Below are positions 32,509 to 41,530 of a stretch of 64,000 bases of DNA, in pieces; position 1 is the first letter of the stretch, and every line of letters starts with the position of its first letter. The notes under the pieces are model-generated. The model was not told the origin of the DNA. It saw nothing but the letters and a program-made list of their open reading frames with translations, and made no database searches. The position numbers and the translations under genes were made by a program. The DNA comes from Mycobacteroides sp. CBMA 271. GTDB taxonomy: Bacteria; Actinomycetota; Actinomycetes; Mycobacteriales; Mycobacteriaceae. The stretch lies in the NCBI RefSeq assembly GCF_009729205.1, contig NZ_VTHB01000006.1, positions 324,303-388,302 of the forward strand, given 5' to 3'.

Positions 32509-33729
32509 ATGAATGACCAGTACTTCACCATCGATGCCACCCTGCCCGGAACCGCGGGCCGGGCCGGAGTCATCCACACCCCGCACGGCGATATCCAGAC
32601 CCCGGCCTTCATCGCCGTCGGAACCAAGGCCACCGTGAAGGCGGTCCTGCCGGAAACCATGGCCGCCCTGGGCGCCCAGGCGGTCCTCGCCAACGCCTAC
32701 CACCTGTATCTGCAGCCCGGCCCCGACATTGTCGACGAGGCGGGGGGACTGGGTGCCTTCATGAACTGGCCCGGCCCGACGTTCACCGACAGTGGCGGGT
32801 TCCAGGTGCTCTCCCTCGGCTCGGGAGCCCGCAAGGTGATGGCGATGGAGGTCGACCGCGCCCGCGCCGATGATCATGTGATCGCTGGTAAGGACAAGCT
32901 CGCGCACGTCGACGACGAGGGCGTCACCTTCACCTCTCACCTGGACGGCTCGACGCACCGGTTCACTCCCGAGGTGTCCATGCAGATCCAGCATCAGCTG
33001 GGCGCCGACATCATGTTTGCCTTTGATGAGCTCACTACCCTAATCAATACCCGTGAGTATCAAGAGAACTCGGTGCAGCGCACCCATGAGTGGGCGCAGC
33101 GCTGCCTGGACGAGCACGAGAAACTGACTCGTGAGCGTGCCGACAAGCCGTATCAGGCATTGTTCGGGGTGGTGCAGGGCGCGCAGTACGAGGATCTGCG
33201 CCGCCAGGCCGCGCGTGGCCTGGAATCCCTTGCCGGCGAAGAGGGCCGGGGTTTTGACGGATACGGGATCGGTGGTGCGCTGGAGAAGCAGAATCTCGGA
33301 ACCATCGTCGGCTGGGTGACATCCGAACTGCCCGAACACAAACCGCGCCACCTGCTCGGGATCAGCGAGCCCGACGACCTGTTCGCCGCGGTGGCGGCGG
33401 GAGCCGACACCTTCGACTGTGTCTCGCCGTCACGGGTCGCGCGCAACGCCGCCGTCTATACCCGCGACGGCCGGGTAAACATCACCGGTGCCAAGTACCG
33501 CCGGGACTTCACTCCCATAGACGCCGCGTGCGACTGCTATACCTGCACGCACTACACCCGGGCCTATCTGCACCACCTGTTCAAGGCCAAGGAGATCCTG
33601 GCATCCACCTTGGCCACCATTCACAACGAACGATTCACCATCGGGCTGGTGGACCGCATCCGCGCCAGCATCATCGACGGCACCTTCGAGGAGCTGCGAG
33701 CGGACACCCTGGGCCGCTACTACGGCTGA
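32509..33729 (+). CDS. tgt: tRNA-guanine transglycosylase (queuosine pathway)
   Basis: 406 residues. It exchanges G34 of GUN-anticodon tRNAs for a queuosine precursor. Visible signs: TFTDSGGFQVLSLG with the catalytic Asp (~93-106), the second Asp in MFAFDELTTL, LFGVVQGAQYEDLRRQA (~220-236), GYGIGGALEK and the zinc site CDCYTCTHYTRAYLHHLF (~341-358). Length and motifs are complete. The gluQ gene 3 kb away acts on the same modification. No preQ1 synthesis genes are seen in the window. Confidence 0.93.
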   Translation: MNDQYFTIDATLPGTAGRAGVIHTPHGDIQTPAFIAVGTKATVKAVLPETMAALGAQAVLANAYHLYLQPGPDIVDEAGGLGAFMNWPGPTFTDSGGFQVLSLGSGARKVMAMEVDRARADDHVIAGKDKLAHVDDEGVTFTSHLDGSTHRFTPEVSMQIQHQLGADIMFAFDELTTLINTREYQENSVQRTHEWAQRCLDEHEKLTRERADKPYQALFGVVQGAQYEDLRRQAARGLESLAGEEGRGFDGYGIGGALEKQNLGTIVGWVTSELPEHKPRHLLGISEPDDLFAAVAAGADTFDCVSPSRVARNAAVYTRDGRVNITGAKYRRDFTPIDAACDCYTCTHYTRAYLHHLFKAKEILASTLATIHNERFTIGLVDRIRASIIDGTFEELRADTLGRYYG

Positions 33730-33774
33730 TCACGAATTCAGGCGCATCTCAGCATCCGCGCGCACACTGGACAC

Positions 33775-35007
33775 ATGCCTACTACGACCGACCCGGGCGA
33801 CCTGCTGCAACAGGTGCTCGATCCGGCGAATCGCGCGAATCCGTATCCCGTGTACCGACAGCTGTGCGAACAGACCCAGGACGGACCGGCGCACCCACCC
33901 CTGCCCGCGGTGAGCGTGCTGGCCACCTTCGCGGACTGCAATGCCATGCTGCGCCACCCGCAGGCCTCCTCGGATCGCCGGAAGTCGACCATCGTGCAGC
34001 AGCAGCTCGCCAAGTACCCGAACCTGGCGCTGGGCACGCCTTCGTTCCTCGGCCTGGACGCTCCCGATCACACCCGGCTACGCAAGCTGGCATCAAAGGC
34101 ATTCGCGCCCAAGATCATCAACGCCATGGCCGCCGATGTTCAGTACCTTGTCGACGAGCTTCTGGATGATATCGACCGGCGCGGCAGCTTCAACCTGGTG
34201 TCGGATTTCGCGTACCCGCTACCGGTGGCGGTGATCTGCCGGATGCTGGGCGTGCCGCTGCAGGACGAGCCCGAATTCAGCCGCGCCTCGGCGCTTCTCG
34301 GACAGTCGCTAGACCCTGTGTTCGCACTCACCGGGCGTGCCGCCGAAAACATGGACGAACGCATCAAGGCAAGCCACTGGATGTGGGACTACTTCATCGA
34401 CCTGATCGCCGCCCGCCGACGGAATCTCGGTGACGACCTGCTGTCCGCCCTGATCCAGGTGGAGGAGGCCGGTGATCAGCTCACCGAAGAGGAGATCATC
34501 TCCACCTGCACCCTGCTGCTCATTGCCGGTCACGAGACCACCGTCAACCTGATCGCCAATGCCTCGCTGGCCATGTTGCGCGACCCCCGGCAGTGGAAAC
34601 TGCTGGGACGCAACGCCGATCGAGTCGCACTGGTAGTCGAAGAGACGCTGCGCTACGACCCGCCCGTGCACATGGTGGCCCGGGTAGCCGACGGTGACAT
34701 GGATGTTCGCGACTTCACGTTTCCCAGCGGTGAGTGGGTGCTGTTGATGCTCGCCGCCGCACAACGAGATCCGGAGATCGGCCCGGACCTGGACGTGTTC
34801 GACCCCGATCGCGCCGAGATCAAGCATCTGGCCTTCGGCCACGGACCACACTTCTGTTTAGGCGCGCCGCTCGCGCGACTGGAGGCCAAGCTGGCGTTGA
34901 GCTCGATCACGGCGCGGTTCCCCGACGCGCGCCTGATCGGTGAACCCACCTACAAGCCGAACGTCACCCTGCGTGGTCTGGTCGACCTCCCGGTTGCCAT
35001 CCGTTAG
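33775..35007 (+). CDS. Cytochrome P450
   Basis: 410 residues, soluble bacterial P450. I-helix LLIAGHETTVN (~246-256), K-helix EETLRYDPPV (ExxR, ~288), heme loop LAFGHGPHFCLGAPLARLEA with the Cys ligand at ~361. It inserts oxygen into an unknown substrate using electrons from a ferredoxin; no ferredoxin or reductase gene is adjacent. Starts 45 bases after tgt and could share its transcript. Confidence 0.93.
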   Translation: MPTTTDPGDLLQQVLDPANRANPYPVYRQLCEQTQDGPAHPPLPAVSVLATFADCNAMLRHPQASSDRRKSTIVQQQLAKYPNLALGTPSFLGLDAPDHTRLRKLASKAFAPKIINAMAADVQYLVDELLDDIDRRGSFNLVSDFAYPLPVAVICRMLGVPLQDEPEFSRASALLGQSLDPVFALTGRAAENMDERIKASHWMWDYFIDLIAARRRNLGDDLLSALIQVEEAGDQLTEEEIISTCTLLLIAGHETTVNLIANASLAMLRDPRQWKLLGRNADRVALVVEETLRYDPPVHMVARVADGDMDVRDFTFPSGEWVLLMLAAAQRDPEIGPDLDVFDPDRAEIKHLAFGHGPHFCLGAPLARLEAKLALSSITARFPDARLIGEPTYKPNVTLRGLVDLPVAIR

Positions 35008-35041
35008 GCGCCGAGTATGAACCGCAGCGCTCGGAGAAGTC

Positions 35042-36472
35042 CTACTGCGCGACGGACCTTTCCAGACGCTGCTCAAGGCGGTCTTGGGCCACCGACATCG
35101 CCATGCAGACAATCCAGTAGTAGACCCCGGCCGTGGCATACAGCGTGAAGAACTGAAAGGTGGGCGCGGCCGCGACCTGCGCCGTGCGCATCACGTCGGT
35201 CACCAGGATCGCGGAGGCCAGCGAGGTGTCCTTCACCAGCGAGATCAACGTGTTGGACAAGGGTGGCACCGCGATTCGGCTGGCCTGCGGAATGACGATG
35301 CGCCACAACGTGGTGCCATAGCTCATACCCAGGCTTGACGCGGCTTCCCATTGTCCGCGAGGCACGCTCATGATCGAGGATCGAATGATCTCGGCGGCGT
35401 AGCCGCCCACGTTAAGACTGAACGCGATGACAGCAGCGGGGAACGGGCTGATCTTCACCCCGAACTCGGGCAGCGCGAAGAAGATCAGAAACAGCTGAAG
35501 GAGCAGCGGTGTGCCGCGGATGATCGAGATGTACACCCGCGCAAGGCCAGAGAGCGCCCGATGATCGGACATCCGGGCCAGCGCCACCCCGAGGGCGAGT
35601 ACCAGCCCGATCACGAAACTGATGATGGTCAGCGGAATGGTGACCGTGAGCATGGCACGTGCCATGGGCCACAGATTGTCCAGGACCAGACGGCTGTCGG
35701 ATCGGACCACTGCCGCTTGCGGTTTAGCGGTGCCGCTGGCATCTGCCTTGAGGTACTTCTGTGAGATCCGAGCCAAGGTGCCATCGGCCGACAACTGGTC
35801 CAATGCCTTGTTGAGCTCGGGTAGCAGACCGCTGTTCTTACGGGCGGCGAATCCCTGCTCGCTACGCACGCCGGTGCTCCCAACGATTTTTACCGCGGGG
35901 TCGCCGGTGCTGGCCAAGTAGGCGTAGACGGCGATGCTGTCGTTGACGACGACGTCCACCCGGCCCTGGCTGAGCAGCGTGATGGATTGCGTGAAACCCT
36001 CGACGGCCTCCACGCGTGCACCTGCGTCTCGGGCGATTTGTGACCAGTTGCTCGTTGCGTTCTCGGCGGCCACCTTGCCCCGAATATCGGCCAGGCTGTG
36101 AATGGTGTTGTCGTCTGCGCGGGTGACGATCACACCCTCACCCACCGCATAAGGCCGGGACAGGTCGTACTTGGCCTGCCGTTCCGGCGTGATCGTGACC
36201 TGATTGGCCACGACGTCAAACCGGTCGGCATCCAGTCCGGCGAAGATCGCGTCCCAGGGTATTTCGACGAATTCGATGGGGCGGCCTAGCTTCTCGCCGG
36301 CGGCGCGAGCCACGTCGATGTCGTAGCCAGTCAGCTTCCCGGTGCGCTCGTCATGAAAGCTGAACGGCGCGTACACACCTTCGGTGCCCACCCGCAGGGG
36401 TTCGCGAGCGTCCGAGCCGCAACCGGCTACCGCCACGAGAGCCAGAAGCGCGAGCGCCAGAGCACGAAACAC
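35042..36472 (-). CDS. Amino-acid ABC transporter, fused substrate-binding and permease protein
   Basis: 476 residues. N-terminal ~250: lipoprotein signal (ALLALVAVAGCG, Cys 18) and a type 3 solute-binding domain (LRVGTEGVYAPFSFHDERTG, FDVVANQVTITPERQAKYD). C-terminal ~210: HisM/GlnP-type permease with five TM segments and the EAA loop MSVPRGQWEAASSLGMSYGT. The fusion resembles GlnH-GlnP architectures for glutamine, cystine or similar. No ATPase gene is adjacent, so it must use one encoded elsewhere. Confidence 0.88.
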   Translation of the reverse strand: MFRALALALLALVAVAGCGSDAREPLRVGTEGVYAPFSFHDERTGKLTGYDIDVARAAGEKLGRPIEFVEIPWDAIFAGLDADRFDVVANQVTITPERQAKYDLSRPYAVGEGVIVTRADDNTIHSLADIRGKVAAENATSNWSQIARDAGARVEAVEGFTQSITLLSQGRVDVVVNDSIAVYAYLASTGDPAVKIVGSTGVRSEQGFAARKNSGLLPELNKALDQLSADGTLARISQKYLKADASGTAKPQAAVVRSDSRLVLDNLWPMARAMLTVTIPLTIISFVIGLVLALGVALARMSDHRALSGLARVYISIIRGTPLLLQLFLIFFALPEFGVKISPFPAAVIAFSLNVGGYAAEIIRSSIMSVPRGQWEAASSLGMSYGTTLWRIVIPQASRIAVPPLSNTLISLVKDTSLASAILVTDVMRTAQVAAAPTFQFFTLYATAGVYYWIVCMAMSVAQDRLEQRLERSVAQ

Positions 36473-36517
36473 CGCGGGAGGCTAACACGATTCGGGTGGC
36501 CAGCGCCCTGCTTCGGA

Positions 36518-37384
36518 TCAGCCGGGGTGTATCCACGGCTCGCGGGGGATGTGCTCTGGATCGAACTGACGCAGTAGGTCGGCGGCGTCGGCGGCCTCGT
36601 ACCCGAGGGATTGGCAGATCAACTTGAACGCGGTCACGGCACCGAGATCGGCAACGGTGACCGCCCCGTCACGTTTTGCCAGCCGTGCCCCCGCGGTGTT
36701 GAGTACCAGCGGGACATGGGCATACGTCGGCACCGGATAACCCAGCAGCTCCGCCAGGTAGGCCTGCCGGGGCGCGGAGGCCAGCAGGTCATCGCCGCGG
36801 ACCACCTGATCGATACCCTGGGCATGGTCGTCGACCACCACCGCGACGTTATAAGCGGTCACACCGTCACCGCGGCGCACCACGAAATCGTCGACCACGC
36901 CGGTGTATTCACCGTGCAACACGTCCCGCACCGTGAAGGGTGAGTTCTCGGTGCACAGCCGCAGCGCGGGCGGGCGTTCAGAGCGGGCCTGCGTACGCTC
37001 AGACCCTGAGAGATCGCGACACGTTCCCGGGTATGCGCCGGGCGGGGAGTGTGGCGCCGTCGGCGCTTGGGCGATATCTTTTCTGCTGCAATAGCATTCG
37101 TACAACAATCCGCGGGAATCCAACAACGAGATCACGTTGTCGTAGACAGCGGTCCGAGTTGACTGCCACACCACGGGTCCGTCCCATTCCAACCCGATCG
37201 CGGCGAGGTCGGCCAGTTGACGCTGCGCCAACGCGGCGCTGGTTCGGGTATCCAGATCCTCGACCCGCATCAAGAACTCTCGCCCGGTCGAGCGTGCCAG
37301 CAGCCATGCCAACAAGCCCGTCCGTAGATTCCCTACGTGCAGGTCGCCCGACGGACTCGGCGCAAATCGCCCCGCACCCGTCAC
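36518..37384 (-). CDS. gluQ: Glutamyl-queuosine tRNA(Asp) synthetase
   Basis: 288 residues from GTG 37384, whose GTGA overlaps the ligC stop. A truncated glutamyl-tRNA synthetase without anticodon-binding domain: RFAPSPSGDLHVGNLRTGLL (HIGH region, residues ~5-24), zinc ligands in LYECYCSRKD and YPGTCRDL, and ARLAKRDGAVT in place of KMSKS. It attaches glutamate to queuosine of tRNA-Asp, which fits the nearby tgt. Translational coupling to a DNA ligase gene is not functionally obvious. Confidence 0.9.
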   Translation of the reverse strand: MTGAGRFAPSPSGDLHVGNLRTGLLAWLLARSTGREFLMRVEDLDTRTSAALAQRQLADLAAIGLEWDGPVVWQSTRTAVYDNVISLLDSRGLLYECYCSRKDIAQAPTAPHSPPGAYPGTCRDLSGSERTQARSERPPALRLCTENSPFTVRDVLHGEYTGVVDDFVVRRGDGVTAYNVAVVVDDHAQGIDQVVRGDDLLASAPRQAYLAELLGYPVPTYAHVPLVLNTAGARLAKRDGAVTVADLGAVTAFKLICQSLGYEAADAADLLRQFDPEHIPREPWIHPG

Positions 37385-38451
37385 ACCAGGCCCGGGATAA
37401 TCTCGTTGAGACTGAACGCGATTGGCCGTTCCAGTTGTTCGTAGGTGCATGAATGAGGCTCGCGGTCCGGGCGCCACCGGTTGAACTGCGCCGTGTGTCG
37501 GAATCGCGCGCCCTCCATATGGTCGTAGCGCACTTCCACGACCCGTTCGGGGCGCAGCGCTACGAAAGATAAGTCCTTGCCGGCATTCCAGCGAGAGCCT
37601 TGGTTCTTCTGGGGGGTACGTTCACCGGCCTCGTGCGCAGCCCAGTTCCACGGGTGATCCTCAAGAGAGGTGACGAGCGGTTGAAGTTCCTGGAACAGGC
37701 GTTTACGCTCGGCCATGGGGAACGCGCCGATCACACCGACCGAGGCCAGTGCGCCGTCATCTTGGTAGAGGCCGAGCAGTAGTGAGCCGATGGCATCGTC
37801 ACCGGACTTGTGGACCCGATATCCGGCGACCACACAATCGGCCGTTCGCTCGGGTTTGATCTTGAACATCACGCGCTTGTCGGGCTGGTACGCGAGCGCC
37901 AACGGCTTTGCGATGAGCCCGTCGGTACCGGCGCCCTCGAACTCCTCGAACCAGCGTTGCGCGAGGGTCTGGTCGGTGGTGGCGGGCGTCAGATGGACTG
38001 ACGTGCCGGCACCGGACAACGCCTCGGTCAGGGCGGTGCGCCGGTCGCTGAATGGCCGTCCGGTGTAGTCCTCGTCGTCCAGGGCCAGCAGGTCGAAGGC
38101 GATGAACGAGGCGGGTGTCTGCTCGGCCAGCAGGCGCACCCGTGAATCGGCAGGGTGGATCCGCTGTTGTAGTGCCTCAAAATCGAGCCCCGTCTCGGTG
38201 GCGATCACGATCTCTCCGTCAACCACGCATCGTTCGGGGAGCTCGGCGAGGAGGGCCGTCACCAGCTCGGGGAAGTATCGGGTCAGCGGTTTCTCGTTGC
38301 GGCTGCCCAGTTCCACCTCGTCTCCGTCGCGAAAGACGATCGATCTGAACCCATCCCACTTGGGCTCGTATGACGCCTCGGCAGGGATCTTGGTGACAGG
38401 TTTTGCGAGCATCGGTGACACAGGAGGCATGACGGGCAGGTCCATTCCCAT
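37381..38451 (-). CDS. ligC: ATP-dependent DNA ligase
   Basis: 356 residues; homolog of M. tuberculosis LigC (Rv3731). Motif I EPKWDGFRSI with adenylated Lys ~30, motif III-like FIAFDLLAL, motif IV DGLIAKPLALAY (~190), motif V VMFKIKPERTADCVV, and an OB-fold C-terminus. LigC-type enzymes repair breaks with the polymerase-primase of the divergent gene. Two in-frame starts (38451 and 38445) abut the divergent primC start with no spacer. Confidence 0.92.
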   Translation of the reverse strand: MGMDLPVMPPVSPMLAKPVTKIPAEASYEPKWDGFRSIVFRDGDEVELGSRNEKPLTRYFPELVTALLAELPERCVVDGEIVIATETGLDFEALQQRIHPADSRVRLLAEQTPASFIAFDLLALDDEDYTGRPFSDRRTALTEALSGAGTSVHLTPATTDQTLAQRWFEEFEGAGTDGLIAKPLALAYQPDKRVMFKIKPERTADCVVAGYRVHKSGDDAIGSLLLGLYQDDGALASVGVIGAFPMAERKRLFQELQPLVTSLEDHPWNWAAHEAGERTPQKNQGSRWNAGKDLSFVALRPERVVEVRYDHMEGARFRHTAQFNRWRPDREPHSCTYEQLERPIAFSLNEIIPGLV

Positions 38452-39492
38452 ATGATGACGGTAATGCCCACACCTGCAGAGGAACTGGATGTCGACGGTA
38501 TCGCCGTCCGACTGAGCAACCCTGACAAGGTCTACTTTCCACAGCTTGGTGCCGAGGGTGGCACCAAGCGCCATCTCGCCGAGTACTACCGCACCGTCGC
38601 GGCAGGTCCGATGATGAGCGCGCTGCGTGACCGCCCCACGCATCTACAACGCTTCCCCGACGGCATCGATGGCGAGGAGATCTACCAAAAGCGGCTGCCC
38701 AAGCACTATCCGGACTACCTGGACACCTGCGAGGTGACCTTTCCGTCGGGTCGCACGGCGGAGGTGCTGCGGGTGACAAAGCCCGCCGCGATCGTGTGGG
38801 CCGCGCAGATGGGCACCGTGACCTTGCATCCATGGCAGGTGCGGCATCCGGACCTGGATCATCCCGACGAGCTGCGCATCGACCTGGACCCGCAGCCGGG
38901 CACCGGATTCGACGAGGCCAAGTCGGTGGCGCTCGATGTGTTGCGCCCGGTGCTGGACGAGCTCGGATTCGTCGCCTACCCAAAGACCTCCGGAGGGCGC
39001 GGTATCCATATCTACCTGCGCATCGAAACCCGCTGGGACTTCACAGAAGTACGCAGGGCGGGCATCGCGCTGGCCCGCGAGGTGGAACGTCGCGCGCCCC
39101 AGCAGGTGACCACATCGTGGTGGAAAGAAGAACGCGGAGAACGCATCTTCATCGACTTCAACCAGAACGCGCGCGATCGCACCATGGCCGCGGCCTATTC
39201 GGTGCGGCGCACGCCCATCGCCACGGTGTCCACGCCGCTGACGTGGGATGAACTGGTTGACGCCGAACCGGACGACTTCACCATCGCCACCGTGCCCGAG
39301 CTGCTGAAGAAACGTCCGGATCCCATGGCGGAGATGGACGAGGCGTCTCAGTCGATCGAACCGCTGCTTGAGATGGTAGAGCGGGACGAGGCGAACGGAC
39401 TGGGCGATATGCCCTATCCGCCGAACTACCCGAAGATGCCGGGAGAACCGAAACGCGTTCAGCCATCCCGGGATACCGATAGGAAGCAGTAG
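38452..39492 (+). CDS. primC: Primase-polymerase (LigD polymerase-domain-like, PrimC)
   Basis: 346 residues, the same length as Rv3730c. AEP-superfamily polymerase: catalytic acidic pair in ELRIDLDPQPG (~140-150), YPKTSGGRGIHIYLRIE (~178-194) and the final acidic residue in ERIFIDFNQNARDRTMAAA (~227-245). Synthesises or extends short NTP/dNTP tracts in gap repair. Three ATGs (38452, 38455, 38464) precede the conserved start; the last gives 342 residues and leaves more room for a 5' region. Confidence 0.9.
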   Translation: MMTVMPTPAEELDVDGIAVRLSNPDKVYFPQLGAEGGTKRHLAEYYRTVAAGPMMSALRDRPTHLQRFPDGIDGEEIYQKRLPKHYPDYLDTCEVTFPSGRTAEVLRVTKPAAIVWAAQMGTVTLHPWQVRHPDLDHPDELRIDLDPQPGTGFDEAKSVALDVLRPVLDELGFVAYPKTSGGRGIHIYLRIETRWDFTEVRRAGIALAREVERRAPQQVTTSWWKEERGERIFIDFNQNARDRTMAAAYSVRRTPIATVSTPLTWDELVDAEPDDFTIATVPELLKKRPDPMAEMDEASQSIEPLLEMVERDEANGLGDMPYPPNYPKMPGEPKRVQPSRDTDRKQ

Positions 39493-39535
39493 TTTGCCGC
39501 CGCCGTCTACCCGTTGTTGCCGGTACCGTGCAGGA

Positions 39536-40042
39536 ATGAAACGTTGGGCGGCGACCTGCGTCGTCACGCTGCTCGCGGTCGCTGGCTGTTCGTCATGGGA
39601 CAAAGCAGATTCCACCCCTGCGTCCTACCTGCCGCAAAAGACCGGCGCGTCGCCGATCCGCTACGACTCAGGGCCGCTGGAGCAGCGTTTCCCGAAGCTA
39701 CCGAAACCGGTGACCGGCGAATGGGTCCAGGGATTCTTCGGCGACGAGCCGCTCCCGGGCCCGAACACCACGTATTGGGTTGACGCGATCATCGAAATGC
39801 CGCCGCAGCAGCTGGCCGCGTACGTGGCGCCTTTCCGCTCCAGCATGGTGCTCGCGACCAGACCCCGGCTGTGGAAGACGCTCGATACCGGGGTGTCATC
39901 GACGGCTCAGTTCGAACGCAGCGATGAGCTTGACCGGATGCTGTCCACCAATACGGCGAAGGGTGGGTGGGAGGTTAAGGCTTTCGCGCCCAAGGACGGT
40001 GCGGTGCTCGTCCTGAGTACGCAGGGTAAGGACCCGGCCTAG
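39536..40042 (+). CDS. Putative lipoprotein
   Basis: 168 residues from ATG 39536, 43 bases after primC. Signal peptide with lipobox VTLLAVAGCSS (Cys ~17). The mature part has no recognised domain; it contains PKPVTGEWVQGFFGDEPLPG and an alpha/beta segment WVDAIIEMPPQQLAAYVAPF. Mycobacteria carry many such small lipoproteins of unknown role. Converges with the next gene with a four-base overlap. Confidence 0.7.
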   Translation: MKRWAATCVVTLLAVAGCSSWDKADSTPASYLPQKTGASPIRYDSGPLEQRFPKLPKPVTGEWVQGFFGDEPLPGPNTTYWVDAIIEMPPQQLAAYVAPFRSSMVLATRPRLWKTLDTGVSSTAQFERSDELDRMLSTNTAKGGWEVKAFAPKDGAVLVLSTQGKDPA

Positions 40043-40704
40043 GACTTGCGGGTGCGACGGTTTCGTAGACCGCGCGCCGGCTCCTCGGCTGTGCTTTCGC
40101 CCGCCTGTGCGTCCGCGGTGTCCACCGCGGTCTCGTCGGCAGGCTGCTCGGTGTCCGTCTCGTCGGATTCCTCGGACTCCGGCTCCTCGGCAGGGGTCTC
40201 GGCGGTTTCCGTGACGGTCTCGACGGGCTTCTTCTTGACCGGGCGGGGCGTGCGTTCCTTTTCGGGGAGCTCGGCCACGAACGCCAGGTGGTAGGCCGCG
40301 AAGGCCAGGAGTCCGATCGCCGCGGCGGCGCCGTACACGCCGAACTCCCAGATGCCGAACCGGTCCAGGTCCAGCCAGATCTCGGCGATCGCCGTCGCGA
40401 TGATCAGCGCACCGGCCAGGAAATGGCCGCTGAACGATGCCGCACGCAGGGTGAGCGCCAGCTGCGGTGTCGCGAACTCGGGCCGCCGGGTCCGCCGCCA
40501 GGAGGCGAGGGCCGGGATACCCGCGCTCGCCACCAGCACGCCGGTGAGGATCCGCAACCCGGTGCCCAGCGAGTGGCTGATGGTGCCGTCGAGCTCCGGC
40601 CAGCGTGGCAGTACGAAGAGGAAATAGAGCAGTCCCGCGATCAAGGAGAGAGCGGCATGGCTGCTGGTCGAAGCGATGGTCGCCGTTCGGCGTCCGGCAG
40701 CCAT
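40039..40704 (-). CDS. Membrane protein with acidic Glu/Thr-rich tail
   Basis: 221 residues. Four hydrophobic segments in the first 145 residues (ALSLIAGLLYFLFVLPRWP, GLRILTGVLVASAGIPALAS, FSGHFLAGALIIATAIAEIW, GVYGAAAAIGLLAFAAYHLA). The last ~75 residues are charged and disordered (KKKPVETVTETAETPAEEPE) with a basic end RNRRTRKS. No family recognised. Confidence 0.65.
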   Translation of the reverse strand: MAAGRRTATIASTSSHAALSLIAGLLYFLFVLPRWPELDGTISHSLGTGLRILTGVLVASAGIPALASWRRTRRPEFATPQLALTLRAASFSGHFLAGALIIATAIAEIWLDLDRFGIWEFGVYGAAAAIGLLAFAAYHLAFVAELPEKERTPRPVKKKPVETVTETAETPAEEPESEESDETDTEQPADETAVDTADAQAGESTAEEPARGLRNRRTRKS

Positions 40705-40751
40705 TGCCCTCCTTGATGCGGTCCAACGGGCAGCTCAAAGCCAACCCACAG

Positions 40752-40840
40752 TGGCGGAGGATAGGGGATTTGAACCCCTGAGGGCTATTAACCCAACCCG
40801 CGTTCCAGGCGAGCGCCATAGGCCACTAGGCGAATCCTCC
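40752..40840 (-). tRNA. tRNA-Ser (GGA anticodon)
   Basis: Minus strand: acceptor GGAGGAT pairs with ATCCTCC, discriminator G and encoded CCA (40752-40754). Anticodon loop CTGGAAC on stem CTCGC/GCGGG gives GGA. Class II long variable arm present; T arm GGTTCAAATCC. Third serine tRNA of the window, after GCU and CGA. Confidence 0.94.
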
Positions 40841-40908
40841 GTCGGTCATGGTAGCCGACCGCCCTGGGTGCTCAACGCCACCGTCGCCGTGACCGGCCCC
40901 GATGCACG

Positions 40909-41493
40909 TCAGCGGTATGGGTAGGGCCCCGGTCCGGGGTACGGGGGAGGCCCTAGGTACGTCGGGGGTGCCTGGCGGCGGCGGGAGGCGGTCACGATGA
41001 GGACGACGAGTCCCGCCGCGGCCAGACACACACCGCCGAACGGGCCTGCGAAGATCGCGAACTTGGCGGCGGAACTGGCCCGCGGGCCGACGCCGTAGTA
41101 CATGTCCGACGGCCCCGCGCAGCTGATCGTGTAGTTGCCATCTTCTGGTGCGGAGACCACGTAGAGGGCGCTCCACTGGTTGATGGACAGGCTGCCGTCG
41201 TAGCGGCTGACCGTGGCGTCACGGTTTTTGTCGTCGCGGGCGGTGCACCGGGTGTGGGCGTACACAGCCGAACTGGCCTTGGTGTCGGCGAGGTAGATGA
41301 TCTTCGACGTCCCCGCCTCGAAAGGCGCTGTGACAGAGCCATCTCCGGAGAATTCGTCCGTGGGTCCCTGTAGGACGGACACCATCGCGGCGATGAACAC
41401 GGTAATCCCGGCGATCACGCCGACCGCGATCAGTGCCGCACCGATGCCGTACCAGTAGCCGGGGAGGCGCCGCTTCGGTGCGGGCATAGTCAT
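40909..41493 (-). CDS. Membrane protein with extracytoplasmic domain and Pro/Tyr-rich tail
   Basis: 194 residues. TM segments at ~16-40 (IGAALIAVGVIAGITVFIAA) and ~145-168 (FAIFAGPFGGVCLAAAGLVV) enclose a ~100-residue external beta-rich domain with Cys in HTRCTARDD and TISCAGPSD (probable disulfide). The cytoplasmic tail is PPTYLGPPPYPGPGPYPYR. Such Pro-rich two-TM proteins are frequent in mycobacteria; role unknown. Confidence 0.65.
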   Translation of the reverse strand: MTMPAPKRRLPGYWYGIGAALIAVGVIAGITVFIAAMVSVLQGPTDEFSGDGSVTAPFEAGTSKIIYLADTKASSAVYAHTRCTARDDKNRDATVSRYDGSLSINQWSALYVVSAPEDGNYTISCAGPSDMYYGVGPRASSAAKFAIFAGPFGGVCLAAAGLVVLIVTASRRRQAPPTYLGPPPYPGPGPYPYR

Positions 41494-41530
41494 GCGGGGA
41501 GTTTACGCCACCTCTGCGGCGGTGGAATGG

